NCBI RefSeq assembly: GCF_000429305.1
Contig: NZ_AUBP01000010.1
Span: 124,001 to 188,000, forward strand
Direction: 5' to 3'
From: Desulfovibrio inopinatus DSM 10711
GTDB taxonomy: Bacteria > Desulfobacterota > Desulfovibrionia > Desulfovibrionales > Desulfovibrionaceae
DNA: 64,000 nt
Shown: one piece after another, positions 46,095-54,399 of the stretch
How positions within the stretch are numbered: position 1 is the stretch's first letter
Layout: each line of letters begins with the position of its first letter
Made by a program: the position numbers and the translations under genes
Notes under the pieces: model-generated
Told to the model about the DNA's origin: nothing
Database searches by the model: none
The model's input: the letters and a program-made list of their open reading frames with translations, nothing else

Positions 46095-47078
46095 ATGATG
46101 AAGCGGGTATGTGTATCGCAGCGTCTTTCACGGAGGTCTGCTCTCGATTGCACGGCTTCTCCTCTTGTCGGTTGCGTCACTGGCGCCTCCGGGCGGGATG
46201 ATTTATCCTATAATGACATGGCATTCAGCGGAATTTTGAAAGCGCAGCAGGAATACAATTTCAGGCTTCTTGTCCTTGAGCCTAATAGCTCCGGAGAGAG
46301 CACGGAAGAAGACTTCCTTAACATCGTCGAGCAATCCGATATTATTATTCTCCTCGGTGCCCAGCACGCTGGGCTTGCTGAAGAAACGGCTCATACCCAT
46401 CCGGATAAAAAATTTGTTTTTTTTGAAGTCCCTGTTGAAGACGTTTCCAATATTTCGGTCGTCATGTTTCAGCAGCACGAAGGCTCCTTCTTAGCTGGAG
46501 CGCTGGCTGGCTATGTGACAAAGACCGACATTGTGGGGTTTATCGGCGGAACGACCATTTCTCCAGTCCCTGCTTTTGAGCAGGGATATTGCGAAGGTGC
46601 TCTATATACGAATCCGAATGTGAAGACGCGTGTTGAATATCTTTCGCTTGCGAGGGATTTTTCCGGCTTTGCTGAGCCTCAAAAAGGGTATGAGCTGGCG
46701 ATGACGTTGTATGGCCAAGGCGCTGATATAATCTTTGCGGTTGCGGGATTGACCGGTAATGGCGTTATCGAAGCCGCTCGCCAATCGGGACATCATGCCA
46801 TTGGTGTGGACTCTGACCAGGATTCCTTGGCCAAGGGAGTCGTGTTAACCAGCATGATCAAACGATTGGATGTTGCCTCGTACAATGCACTCAAAGCAAT
46901 ATTGAAAGGGGATTTTGCACCGGGCGTAACATACTACGGCCTTAAAAATGGCGGTGTGAGCCTCAGCGAGATGAAATATACACGCGATACCATTTCTATT
47001 GAAGTCTTGAAAAAGATTGAGGAGATCAAAGAAAAGATCATCAATGGAGAAATCATCGTGACGGATATGTTGTCCTAG
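46095..47078 (+). CDS. BMP-family (PnrA-like) nucleoside-binding protein, N-terminus doubtful
   Basis: A 327-residue protein of the basic membrane protein/Med family, many of which bind purine nucleosides for ABC import. Matching segments are GRDDLSYNDMAFSGI near residue 35, IILLGAQHAGLAEE, FFEVP, IVGFIGGT, FAVAGLTGNGVIEA and AIGVDSDQDS. GGAAGG precedes two ATGs (46095, 46098). The N-terminus lacks a signal peptide in this frame, yet the +1 frame over 46122-46180 encodes a hydrophobic LLSIARLLLLSVASLA stretch. A frameshift or sequence error in the 5' end is likely. No ABC permease is encoded nearby. Confidence 0.8.
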   Translation: MMKRVCVSQRLSRRSALDCTASPLVGCVTGASGRDDLSYNDMAFSGILKAQQEYNFRLLVLEPNSSGESTEEDFLNIVEQSDIIILLGAQHAGLAEETAHTHPDKKFVFFEVPVEDVSNISVVMFQQHEGSFLAGALAGYVTKTDIVGFIGGTTISPVPAFEQGYCEGALYTNPNVKTRVEYLSLARDFSGFAEPQKGYELAMTLYGQGADIIFAVAGLTGNGVIEAARQSGHHAIGVDSDQDSLAKGVVLTSMIKRLDVASYNALKAILKGDFAPGVTYYGLKNGGVSLSEMKYTRDTISIEVLKKIEEIKEKIINGEIIVTDMLS

Positions 47079-47214
47079 ATTCCTGTCGTGTCTGTCAACG
47101 AGATAGAGTATGTTGATTTTCTAGGCCGATGAGTGTGGATCTGAATACTCAATGACGATTCAATACGTTATAATGACCGCTCTGGAAGTATTTATCTGGA
47201 GGCTTTGTTTGGAT

Positions 47215-47406
47215 TCATTGCAAAGGTTGCTCAATGCCTGCTTTAGACAAGCTGGAGATGATAGTATTGAACACACCTTCGATTTTTGGCGAAGCAAGAG
47301 AAGCAAAGCCTACCACAACGGAAATCGCTAAAGCGGTGAGTAGCGTGTACTCAACCGTTGTGGCTCCATTTTCTTCCAAGAAAAATGCCTTGATATTTGT
47401 AATCAT
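47215..47406 (-). CDS. flp: Flp-type (type IVb) prepilin
   Basis: A 63-residue class IVb prepilin. The short basic leader ends at NG, followed by ATTVEYTLLTALAISVVVGF: Glu at +5/+6 and the EY pair are the Flp signature, then a single hydrophobic helix. AATA-type ribosome site is weak. No tad/cpa assembly genes lie within the window, so it would use a machine encoded elsewhere. Confidence 0.88.
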   Translation of the reverse strand: MITNIKAFFLEENGATTVEYTLLTALAISVVVGFASLASPKIEGVFNTIISSLSKAGIEQPLQ

Positions 47407-47964
47407 AATGGGTCTTGTGTTTTATTGAGGTGTTTTTCGATGAGTTTATCTATGATTAGCATGTTGGTGTTTGTTTGGGTATCAGGAAAAAGCTGAATTT
47501 TGAATAAAATTTGATAAAGTTCTGATCTTGGGGAGCTTTGGGTCGGGGCGTTTGAAATGAACCAGATAGGAGACATTTTAAACGCCACTGAATAATTTGC
47601 GAATTCTTCGAGGGGATGGGTCACGGTGATTTTGCATCGAGTGGGCTGTGAGAAATTACGGATGACAGCACGACAAAAAGAGCTCGAAAAAGAGAACCGG
47701 TAGTGGATAAATTTCAGGTTTTTCCTGATTTATATTTGCTTTGAATATGGATAAATGCATGCTGATCGAATAATTGGATATTTCAAGGGGTGTTTATATG
47801 TTCGACGGGTAAAAAATATAGGTATTTGTTGTTAGTGATGTTAGATGTCTTGCAGGGTCTTATTTTCTGTATGGTGTTTGTATAATATAGGAACCGCTTG
47901 TGTAAAAACGTGCGATTTGTATCTTGTCTTTATTGATAATCCAATAATAATGCTGGAGTGAAGA
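47407..47964. other. AT-rich gap of about 560 bases
   Basis: No supportable gene. A minus-strand frame of 73 codons (47403-47624) has no ribosome site and is probably chance. This would contain the flp promoter. Confidence 0.45.
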
Positions 47965-48231
47965 ATGTTCTCTTGTATAAAAAGTAGGGTTCAAAGAGTA
48001 TTCTGTTCTGTCAAAGATCGTCATGAGACCAAGTGTGTTATGATTGAACTTCCCCGTGATCCACGTATACGAAGACGCTATATTGCCTGCCCATGTGGGC
48101 GTTCAAGTTCTTTAGAGAGATTACATGAAGATTGCCTTGATGAGTCGGAGATGATTTTGCAGTCCGTCGGATTATGTTTTGCAGAGAAGAGTGATGATGA
48201 AGCTTTCCTCGTTAAGTGGGTGGACAAATAA
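47965..48231 (+). CDS. Small hypothetical protein
   Basis: An 88-residue frame with GGAG six bases before the ATG. It is Cys/Arg rich, with RRRYIACPCGRSSSLERLH near the middle. I do not recognise a family. Composition and the good ribosome site make it plausible. Confidence 0.5.
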   Translation: MFSCIKSRVQRVFCSVKDRHETKCVMIELPRDPRIRRRYIACPCGRSSSLERLHEDCLDESEMILQSVGLCFAEKSDDEAFLVKWVDK

Positions 48232-48609
48232 GGAACCACATAAACTTTGTTGCTGCTTTAGCTATTGATGGTGTGCCTATATGTTTGGGAGATGCTGCCA
48301 TTTTAGGGTGGAATTTTATATTTATAAATATTCTGTTAAGCAGCATCAATGTTGAGTATACAGTATATCCACGTATATGTGGATTTACCGTGATGACTTG
48401 GCTGGTTTTCACTTTCTTTTCAGATATCTTTCTCAATAAGCCAAATTTTGTATGTTGGTTTTGTCTTTTCTCTGCTTGTTATTTTTCCCATTGCTATGAA
48501 TATATTGCATGGCGCGCTCGGATTATTTCTCTCTCAATACGCTTCATGTGTGGTAAAATATCTGTATTTTTTTCCTCCTACGGTTCCTTTGAAATGTTGT
48601 ACGCGGAGG

Positions 48610-48816
48610 TTAAGAAATAGGAAGAGGAAGTTGCATAACAACACGCTCTTCGGGATATCTGTTTAAGGCGTAGGCAAGGGCGAGATTCTGCATGTCTTCC
48701 CGACCAATTGATGAAGAAACAGGGATATTGCGAAACTCGACAAAAGAATTCGTGCGAATGCGGATTCGTAAGTAGGGACCATTGTGTCCGTGTTTGAGGT
48801 ATGCGCGAATATCCAT
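48610..48816 (-). CDS. Small hypothetical protein downstream of the acid phosphatase
   Basis: A 68-residue frame with protein-like composition (YLRIRIRTNSFVEFRNIPV, then AYALNRYPEERVV), 21 bases after the phosphatase stop on the same strand. No clear ribosome site. Unrecognised; may be translated from the phosphatase mRNA. Confidence 0.42.
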   Translation of the reverse strand: MDIRAYLKHGHNGPYLRIRIRTNSFVEFRNIPVSSSIGREDMQNLALAYALNRYPEERVVMQLPLPIS

Positions 48817-48837
48817 CTTGAGCGTTGAGAGAATTTG

Positions 48838-49671
48838 TTATTGGAGAATAAGGTTGTTTGTTAGCGCGTCATACTCCTGTTTGCAGCCTTTTTGAGTCGC
48901 CATGCCATGATTGCTGATTGTGCTGAGTTCATGCTTTGCTGCGTGTACATCGTTTTGGAAATCCACATTGGCGTGCAGGCGAGCGACGATGGCAGATCCG
49001 ACCATTCTTCCCGCTACAATATCACTATACCAATGTACATTGCATACAATTCTGTTTTCCCCAAAAGCTTTTCCCCGTTGTAAAATCGTATCTTCCCGAG
49101 CAGGGTCAACTTCAGTAAGCACCAAAGCCCAGGCCCACCCAACGGCAGCATGGGCCGAGGGATAGGAACTTTCTTGCGCAAGTTTTTGCTCTTTCTCCGG
49201 AGTACAGATTGGTTTTGTATTTTCCAAAAATGGACGCTTTCGATGGTAGTGTTTTTTTGCCGTATGTGCGGCATTTTTGGCATCAAGCATGACGCGTTGG
49301 AGAAGTTCATACAGGTGTGGCGTATTTTTTTTCGAGATGGGAATGCCGAGCGTGCAGGCAAAAACATGAGCAGCTTCCGGAAAATTATAGTTTGCATCCG
49401 TCGTGGCTAACGAAAACCGAGGAGTATCATGCAGAGCAAGGCCATGTTGGCTGATGGATATATCCATAGCAAATCCTGCACTCTTTTGATTCGGAGGTGA
49501 AGGAAGTAAATGAAAAGCATCCGGGTATTGATCTTTGTGAAGATATCCATGTACCTTGTTGTGTTCTGCTGTCGGTGTCTGAGCTTGAGCCTGGATGACG
49601 AAGCACCCTAAGATGATACATAAAATTAATGGATATACTGTACAATGAATACGCCGGGTCTCGATGAACAT
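48838..49671 (-). CDS. Secreted class A acid phosphatase (PAP2 family)
   Basis: A 277-residue exported enzyme. Signal peptide: residues 1-~30 (hydrophobic LILCIILGCFVIQAQA). The three PAP2 motifs are present: KKHYHRKRPF (K-x6-R-P), SSYPSAHAAVG (P-S-x-H, Gly replaced by Ala) and HWYSDIVAGR (H-x3-D). These catalyse phosphomonoester hydrolysis in the periplasm. The Ala in the second motif is a common variant. GGGGAG lies six bases before the ATG. Confidence 0.92.
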   Translation of the reverse strand: MFIETRRIHCTVYPLILCIILGCFVIQAQAQTPTAEHNKVHGYLHKDQYPDAFHLLPSPPNQKSAGFAMDISISQHGLALHDTPRFSLATTDANYNFPEAAHVFACTLGIPISKKNTPHLYELLQRVMLDAKNAAHTAKKHYHRKRPFLENTKPICTPEKEQKLAQESSYPSAHAAVGWAWALVLTEVDPAREDTILQRGKAFGENRIVCNVHWYSDIVAGRMVGSAIVARLHANVDFQNDVHAAKHELSTISNHGMATQKGCKQEYDALTNNLILQ

Positions 49672-50018
49672 AGCAATCTCCCCACTTCATTTTATCCGTC
49701 AATCTGGGCGCTGCAGGATACCCCTCACTGTCTTTTTTCATCGACCACTCCGCATAGTATCTTTTTTGTTTCAACTATGCACGTTTATTGGTGGAAAAAC
49801 AAGAAATGCCACGGAGAAGGTAAAGGAATGATTTGGGTGTATGTAAAATAAGATTATACCATGAAGGAATGTGTTGTGAGATTTCGAAAGTGTTGTGTGT
49901 GCATGGAGGTGTCATATGTGTACTTCATATGTCTGATATTGATGTCAGGTTTGTGTTGTGTGTAGTTTTCTTTTATGTATCTTGTGGGATGTCATGACAA
50001 AAAAAGGAGTTGTATGGT
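49672..50018. other. Divergent intergenic region
   Basis: About 350 bases between the acid phosphatase and the PotD-like gene. It should contain both promoters. No gene, no clear operator recognised. Confidence 0.5.
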
Positions 50019-51110
50019 ATGCTATCAGATATACACGTTTATGCAAGGTTGTATCTCGTTGAGATTTTCTGGAGTGTCATGTGTTTTCTTCTTTTTACGC
50101 TTCTTCCAACATGTGGGTACGCTGGTCCATCTGAGCGTCCTGAACTCGTGTTTTACAATTGGACAGCATATGTCGCCAAGGGCGTCATTGAAGAATTTGA
50201 AAAAACACGAAATGTGACGGTTCGCCAAGAGTACTTTCAGTCTTCGGATGAACGTGATGAACGAGTCATGCGCAGCAAAGGCAAAGGCTTCGATGTCATT
50301 ATGATTAATGGCAACGATGTTGTACCGTACGCGCGGCGAGGGTGGATCATTCCTCTCGGTGTCGAGAAGGTGCCGAATCTTGCTCGAATGACAAAGCAGC
50401 ATGTTTCAGGATGGCCAGATACTGAGAAATATGCAGTTCCCTATTTGTGGGGAACACTTGGGATTATTTACCGTGCGGATCTTATTGGTGAAGAAATTAC
50501 AAGTTGGAAGCAGTTTTATACGCCAAAAGAGGCTTGGCGCGGGAAGATCATGTTGGTGGATATTCATCGATTGGGCATCGGTATGGCGCTTAAATCTCTT
50601 GGGTATTCGCTCAATTCTGAAGATCCCAAGGCGATCGATGCTGCGATTGCCGTATTACAGAAACAAAAAAACTATGTTCAAACTTACGGATATTTAAAAA
50701 CCGATGCCGACTCAGGGATTGTTTCTGGGGAAACGTGGATGGGCCAGACATGGAATGGAGATGCTCTGCTTTTGCAGAAACGAAATCCTCAAATACGATA
50801 TGTTGTCCCTGAAGAAGGTGGAGAAATATGGGGTGATTATATGGTTGTCTCAGCGTTTTCCGAGCACCCCGATCTGGCCATTGATTTTATGAATTATCTG
50901 AGTGAAGCGTCAAACAGCGCCAAGGCTTCGGAAGAACTCGCCTTTGCCACTCCGAATATTGATGCACAGCAAATGTTACCGGAGAGTATTTTAAAGAACG
51001 AGGTCATTTTTCCACCGGAAAATGCATTGCAAGCGAGTGAAATGGTGAAAGATATTTCTCCTCAAATAAAGAAGCGCATGGTAGAAGCGTGGGCGACAAT
51101 AACACACTAA
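50019..51110 (+). CDS. PotD-like periplasmic polyamine-type binding protein
   Basis: A 363-residue exported protein. Signal peptide: residues ~14-36 (LVEIFWSVMCFLLFTLLP, then a GYA cleavage). ELVFYNWTAYVAKGVIEEFE is the classic start of PotD/PotF-type spermidine/putrescine binders, followed by VPYLWGTLGIIYR and QTWNGDALLL. AGGAG lies nine bases before the ATG at 50019; a TTG at 50010 is less likely. No permease or ATPase follows. Instead the next gene, 31 bases on, is a membrane sensor, so it likely presents a ligand to that sensor, as NspS does for MbaA in Vibrio cholerae. Confidence 0.88.
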   Translation: MLSDIHVYARLYLVEIFWSVMCFLLFTLLPTCGYAGPSERPELVFYNWTAYVAKGVIEEFEKTRNVTVRQEYFQSSDERDERVMRSKGKGFDVIMINGNDVVPYARRGWIIPLGVEKVPNLARMTKQHVSGWPDTEKYAVPYLWGTLGIIYRADLIGEEITSWKQFYTPKEAWRGKIMLVDIHRLGIGMALKSLGYSLNSEDPKAIDAAIAVLQKQKNYVQTYGYLKTDADSGIVSGETWMGQTWNGDALLLQKRNPQIRYVVPEEGGEIWGDYMVVSAFSEHPDLAIDFMNYLSEASNSAKASEELAFATPNIDAQQMLPESILKNEVIFPPENALQASEMVKDISPQIKKRMVEAWATITH

Positions 51111-51141
51111 AGCGTACGCCATTTAAATTTTAGAATTTTAC

Positions 51142-54100
51142 ATGAAACTACGAACCAAACTCCCTCTGTTTCTGATTCCGATTGTTATTGGGCCATTGTT
51201 TATCGTGAGTTGGATGGCATTCCAACGTATGCGCGTGAATGCTGAAGATAATATCCTTCGGCAAATGACATCATTGACGCAACAAATTGCTGTCAATATC
51301 GAAACAATAGAGAAAACAACCGAGGCTAATGCGCTGTTGTTTTCTGGGTCAGGCCTGTTAAAGGCGTTTCTCTTCACTCCAGATGAAGATCGCTATTATT
51401 TTGCTCTCTTGCCGCTGGTGAATCTCTTTTCAAGCTACCATAACGCATACCAGGATTATGAGGAAATTCGGGTTATTCTACCCGATGGATATGAAGCCGC
51501 ACGTTTTAGTGTCTCCCGAGCACCCCATAGCACGGATACGGTTGAAGACCGTGCGTGGTTTCAACAGATGCAGCACGCAAAGACATCCACCATGAGTTTT
51601 TTTCAATGGAATCCGGATTCAGGTGAACCGACTTTGGTTGTGGCACATCGTCTCCTGTTTGTAGATCCGACGTTTGAAGATTCAACCGCGATTCCTCCCT
51701 CACTGCGAGGATATCTTGTCATAACTGTGCGATTAGAATCGTTACAAGAACTTGTTGTCAATACACGTATTGGCAATGAGGGGGGGATTCTTATTTTGGA
51801 TGAGCGGGGACGCCTTTTGTATCCCGGCGTGAAGCGCATGAACGTAGCCGAGCCGAAGAAGCTTCTTGCTCTTGCTGCATCTGCAGCCGAGCAAGGACGC
51901 ACACTTCGCTATCAAGAAGATGATGACGTCTTGTTGATCCAAGCTCGATCTTTGCCTGGTGGGCTCATGCTCGTTGGATATTTACCCGAAAAAGAATTGA
52001 CACATGCCGGCCAAGAGCTTGGGCGAGTTGTTCTTGTCATCGGGTCCATTGCGGTTCTCTTAGCAACAGCGTTGTTGATGTTGGTTTTACATTCGATCAT
52101 TGTAAAGCCCTTGGCCAGACTCGGCGCTGGAGCCGAGGCGATTGGTGGCGGTAAACTGGAAACACGGCTTGCGGTTCATGGACATGATGAAGTCTCTCAA
52201 CTCGCCAGCCAGTTTAATGCCATGGCGGAGAGTTTGGTGGAAAGTCGTACATTGCGTGACGAAGCTCAAGCGGAAGCCCTACGGTTAAAAGAGGCGTCCA
52301 TTGAATCCTTGCGTGCGGCTGACCGATTGAAAGACGAGTTTCTTGCCAATACTTCGCATGAACTGCGAACTCCTTTACATGGCATTATTGGTTTGGCTGA
52401 ATCCATGATGAAAGGAGTGGCCGGTCCATTGCCCGAGCACGCGAGGGAAAACCTCAGTTTGATCATAGCAAGCGGCCGCCGATTGACAAATCTTGTGAAT
52501 GATATTTTGGACTTCTCTAAACTCAGACATAAGGCCTTGAAACTCGCACTTCGTCCTGTTGATTTGAAAAGCGCATGCGATCTTGTTCTCTCTATGGTTT
52601 CCGTCATCGCGAAACCCAAAGATTTGGCGCTGTACAATCACGTTCCTGATGATATTCCGGCCGTAATGGCTGATGAAAATCGCTTGCATCAGATTTTGTA
52701 TAATCTCGTCGGCAATGCCGTGAAATTTACTTCGGAAGGGTGGGTCAAGGTGTCTGCCCGTGTTGAAGACACAATTGTTTCTATTGACGTGGCAGATACC
52801 GGAATGGGGATTCCGGAAGATCAGCGAGAGACGGTTTTTCAGTCATTTGAGCAACTGGACCGGGGGTTGGAACGAGCCGGTACCGGCACCGGCTTGGGAC
52901 TGGCTATAACGCGTCAGCTTGTTGTGAGTCATGGCGGCACAATAGAAGTAGTTGAAAGAGAAGGTGGCGGTTCGATTTTTCGTTTTACCATGCCACGCGC
53001 TCCTCATGGGGGGCGAGTCAATGAAAACGGGGATATTCTCCCTGAATCTCAAAAGCTTGCCGTTTTTCAACCCGTTGAGTCATCGAGGCAACTCGCCGAA
53101 AAGGAGATCGGCTTTGGAGAAGCCCCTTCATCCAACACGTTGGAAAAACATGTCTCGCCACCACAGGCATATGCAGAACGTATTCTTGTTGTCGATGATG
53201 AACCCGTCAATTTGCGAGTTATTGAAAATTACCTGCAGTTGAGTGGATATCAGGTCTATACTGAAACATCCGGCGCAGACGCGCTCAGCTTTCTTGAAAG
53301 CCGGAAAGAGAACATTGATCTCGTTTTACTTGATGTGATGATGCCGGGACAAACAGGTTATCAGGTCTGCGAACAAATACGTCAAATGTATCGATATGAT
53401 CAACTTCCCGTTCTTTTCTTAACTGCGCTGACACGCGATGGAGACCTTGAGCAAGGGTTTCTTGCTGGCGGAAACGATTATATTCCAAAGCCATTCAGTT
53501 ATGCTGAGCTTCTGGCTCGCATTCGTCTCCATCTGGCTTTAAGCCATCAGGCCAAAGAATTGCATACGCTCAATGCAGAACTTGAACAGCGTGTAGCTGA
53601 ACGGACGCAGGCACTTCAATGGGCCTATGCAGACATGGAACGTCTTGCGAGCCTTGATGGATTGACCGGTGTGCATAATCGGCGATCGCTCGACCAATCG
53701 TTGGACGATGCGTGGAAAACAAGCATCCAAGAGGACTCTTCGCTCTATTATCTCATTATGGATGTCGATCATTTCAAAGCCTACAATGACATTTATGGCC
53801 ACCAGGCCGGAGATGCGTGTTTACGTGCCTTGGCCCGAGAGTTGACCCTGTTGGCAACACATTATAGTGGTTTTCTGGGCCGATATGGAGGAGAGGAGTT
53901 CTCTCTTATTCTTGTCGGACATTCGGATGAGAGCGTCGTCAAGGTTTCCGAGGCGATCATGAACGCCGTTCATTCCTTGGAGCTTCCGCATACGGGCTCT
54001 TCAACGGGCATGCTTACGCTCAGTTTAGGAATTGCGGCACGAAATGCGTCCATGCGCGCAGCGCATGAGCTTGTTGCCGCCGCCGATACAGCGTTGTATA

Positions 54101-54162
54101 AGGCAAAGAATAGCGGAAGAAATAAGGCTGTCTTCTTTGAGTTTGAATATGGTGCGAATTGA
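51142..54162 (+). CDS. Membrane sensor hybrid: HAMP-histidine kinase-receiver-GGDEF
   Basis: A 1006-residue membrane protein. Residues ~8-30 (PLFLIPIVIGPLFIVSWMAF) and ~298-320 are transmembrane; between them is a Cache-like periplasmic domain. A HAMP follows (~325-375). The histidine kinase (~395-625) has SHELRTPLHGIIG, NLVGNAVKF, DTGMGIPEDQ and TGTGLGLAI. The receiver (~680-800) has VVDDEPV, LLDVMMPG and PKPF. The GGDEF domain (~835-1000) has GGEEF; no RxxD I-site precedes it. It should phosphorylate its own receiver to control c-di-GMP synthesis, with the binding protein just upstream as probable input. Confidence 0.92.
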   Translation: MKLRTKLPLFLIPIVIGPLFIVSWMAFQRMRVNAEDNILRQMTSLTQQIAVNIETIEKTTEANALLFSGSGLLKAFLFTPDEDRYYFALLPLVNLFSSYHNAYQDYEEIRVILPDGYEAARFSVSRAPHSTDTVEDRAWFQQMQHAKTSTMSFFQWNPDSGEPTLVVAHRLLFVDPTFEDSTAIPPSLRGYLVITVRLESLQELVVNTRIGNEGGILILDERGRLLYPGVKRMNVAEPKKLLALAASAAEQGRTLRYQEDDDVLLIQARSLPGGLMLVGYLPEKELTHAGQELGRVVLVIGSIAVLLATALLMLVLHSIIVKPLARLGAGAEAIGGGKLETRLAVHGHDEVSQLASQFNAMAESLVESRTLRDEAQAEALRLKEASIESLRAADRLKDEFLANTSHELRTPLHGIIGLAESMMKGVAGPLPEHARENLSLIIASGRRLTNLVNDILDFSKLRHKALKLALRPVDLKSACDLVLSMVSVIAKPKDLALYNHVPDDIPAVMADENRLHQILYNLVGNAVKFTSEGWVKVSARVEDTIVSIDVADTGMGIPEDQRETVFQSFEQLDRGLERAGTGTGLGLAITRQLVVSHGGTIEVVEREGGGSIFRFTMPRAPHGGRVNENGDILPESQKLAVFQPVESSRQLAEKEIGFGEAPSSNTLEKHVSPPQAYAERILVVDDEPVNLRVIENYLQLSGYQVYTETSGADALSFLESRKENIDLVLLDVMMPGQTGYQVCEQIRQMYRYDQLPVLFLTALTRDGDLEQGFLAGGNDYIPKPFSYAELLARIRLHLALSHQAKELHTLNAELEQRVAERTQALQWAYADMERLASLDGLTGVHNRRSLDQSLDDAWKTSIQEDSSLYYLIMDVDHFKAYNDIYGHQAGDACLRALARELTLLATHYSGFLGRYGGEEFSLILVGHSDESVVKVSEAIMNAVHSLELPHTGSSTGMLTLSLGIAARNASMRAAHELVAAADTALYKAKNSGRNKAVFFEFEYGAN

Positions 54163-54399
54163 AAAACCGTGCTATGATTAAAAACAGAAATTATCGTAGG
54201 GGGCAATCCGTATTCATTTTTTATGTCTACGACGTATAAACTCAAATTCATGTACGGATGGGGAGTATTCAAAAGAGAATTGAATAACGAATAGAAAGGA
54301 ATAGCATCAATATTTTTGTGCTGTACTTGACAGGGCTGCGTGCAGTGATTGTAGATGAATATTATGAGATGCAGGCGTTGCTCAGAGGGGGAAGATGTA

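Noticed and set aside
47403-47624. 73-codon minus-strand frame upstream of flp
   Set aside because: No ribosome site or recognisable features.
48216-48620. 134-codon plus-strand frame
   Set aside because: Cys/Phe-rich with no ribosome site; overlaps two small genes; looks like AT-rich chance frame, though a short membrane protein is not excluded.
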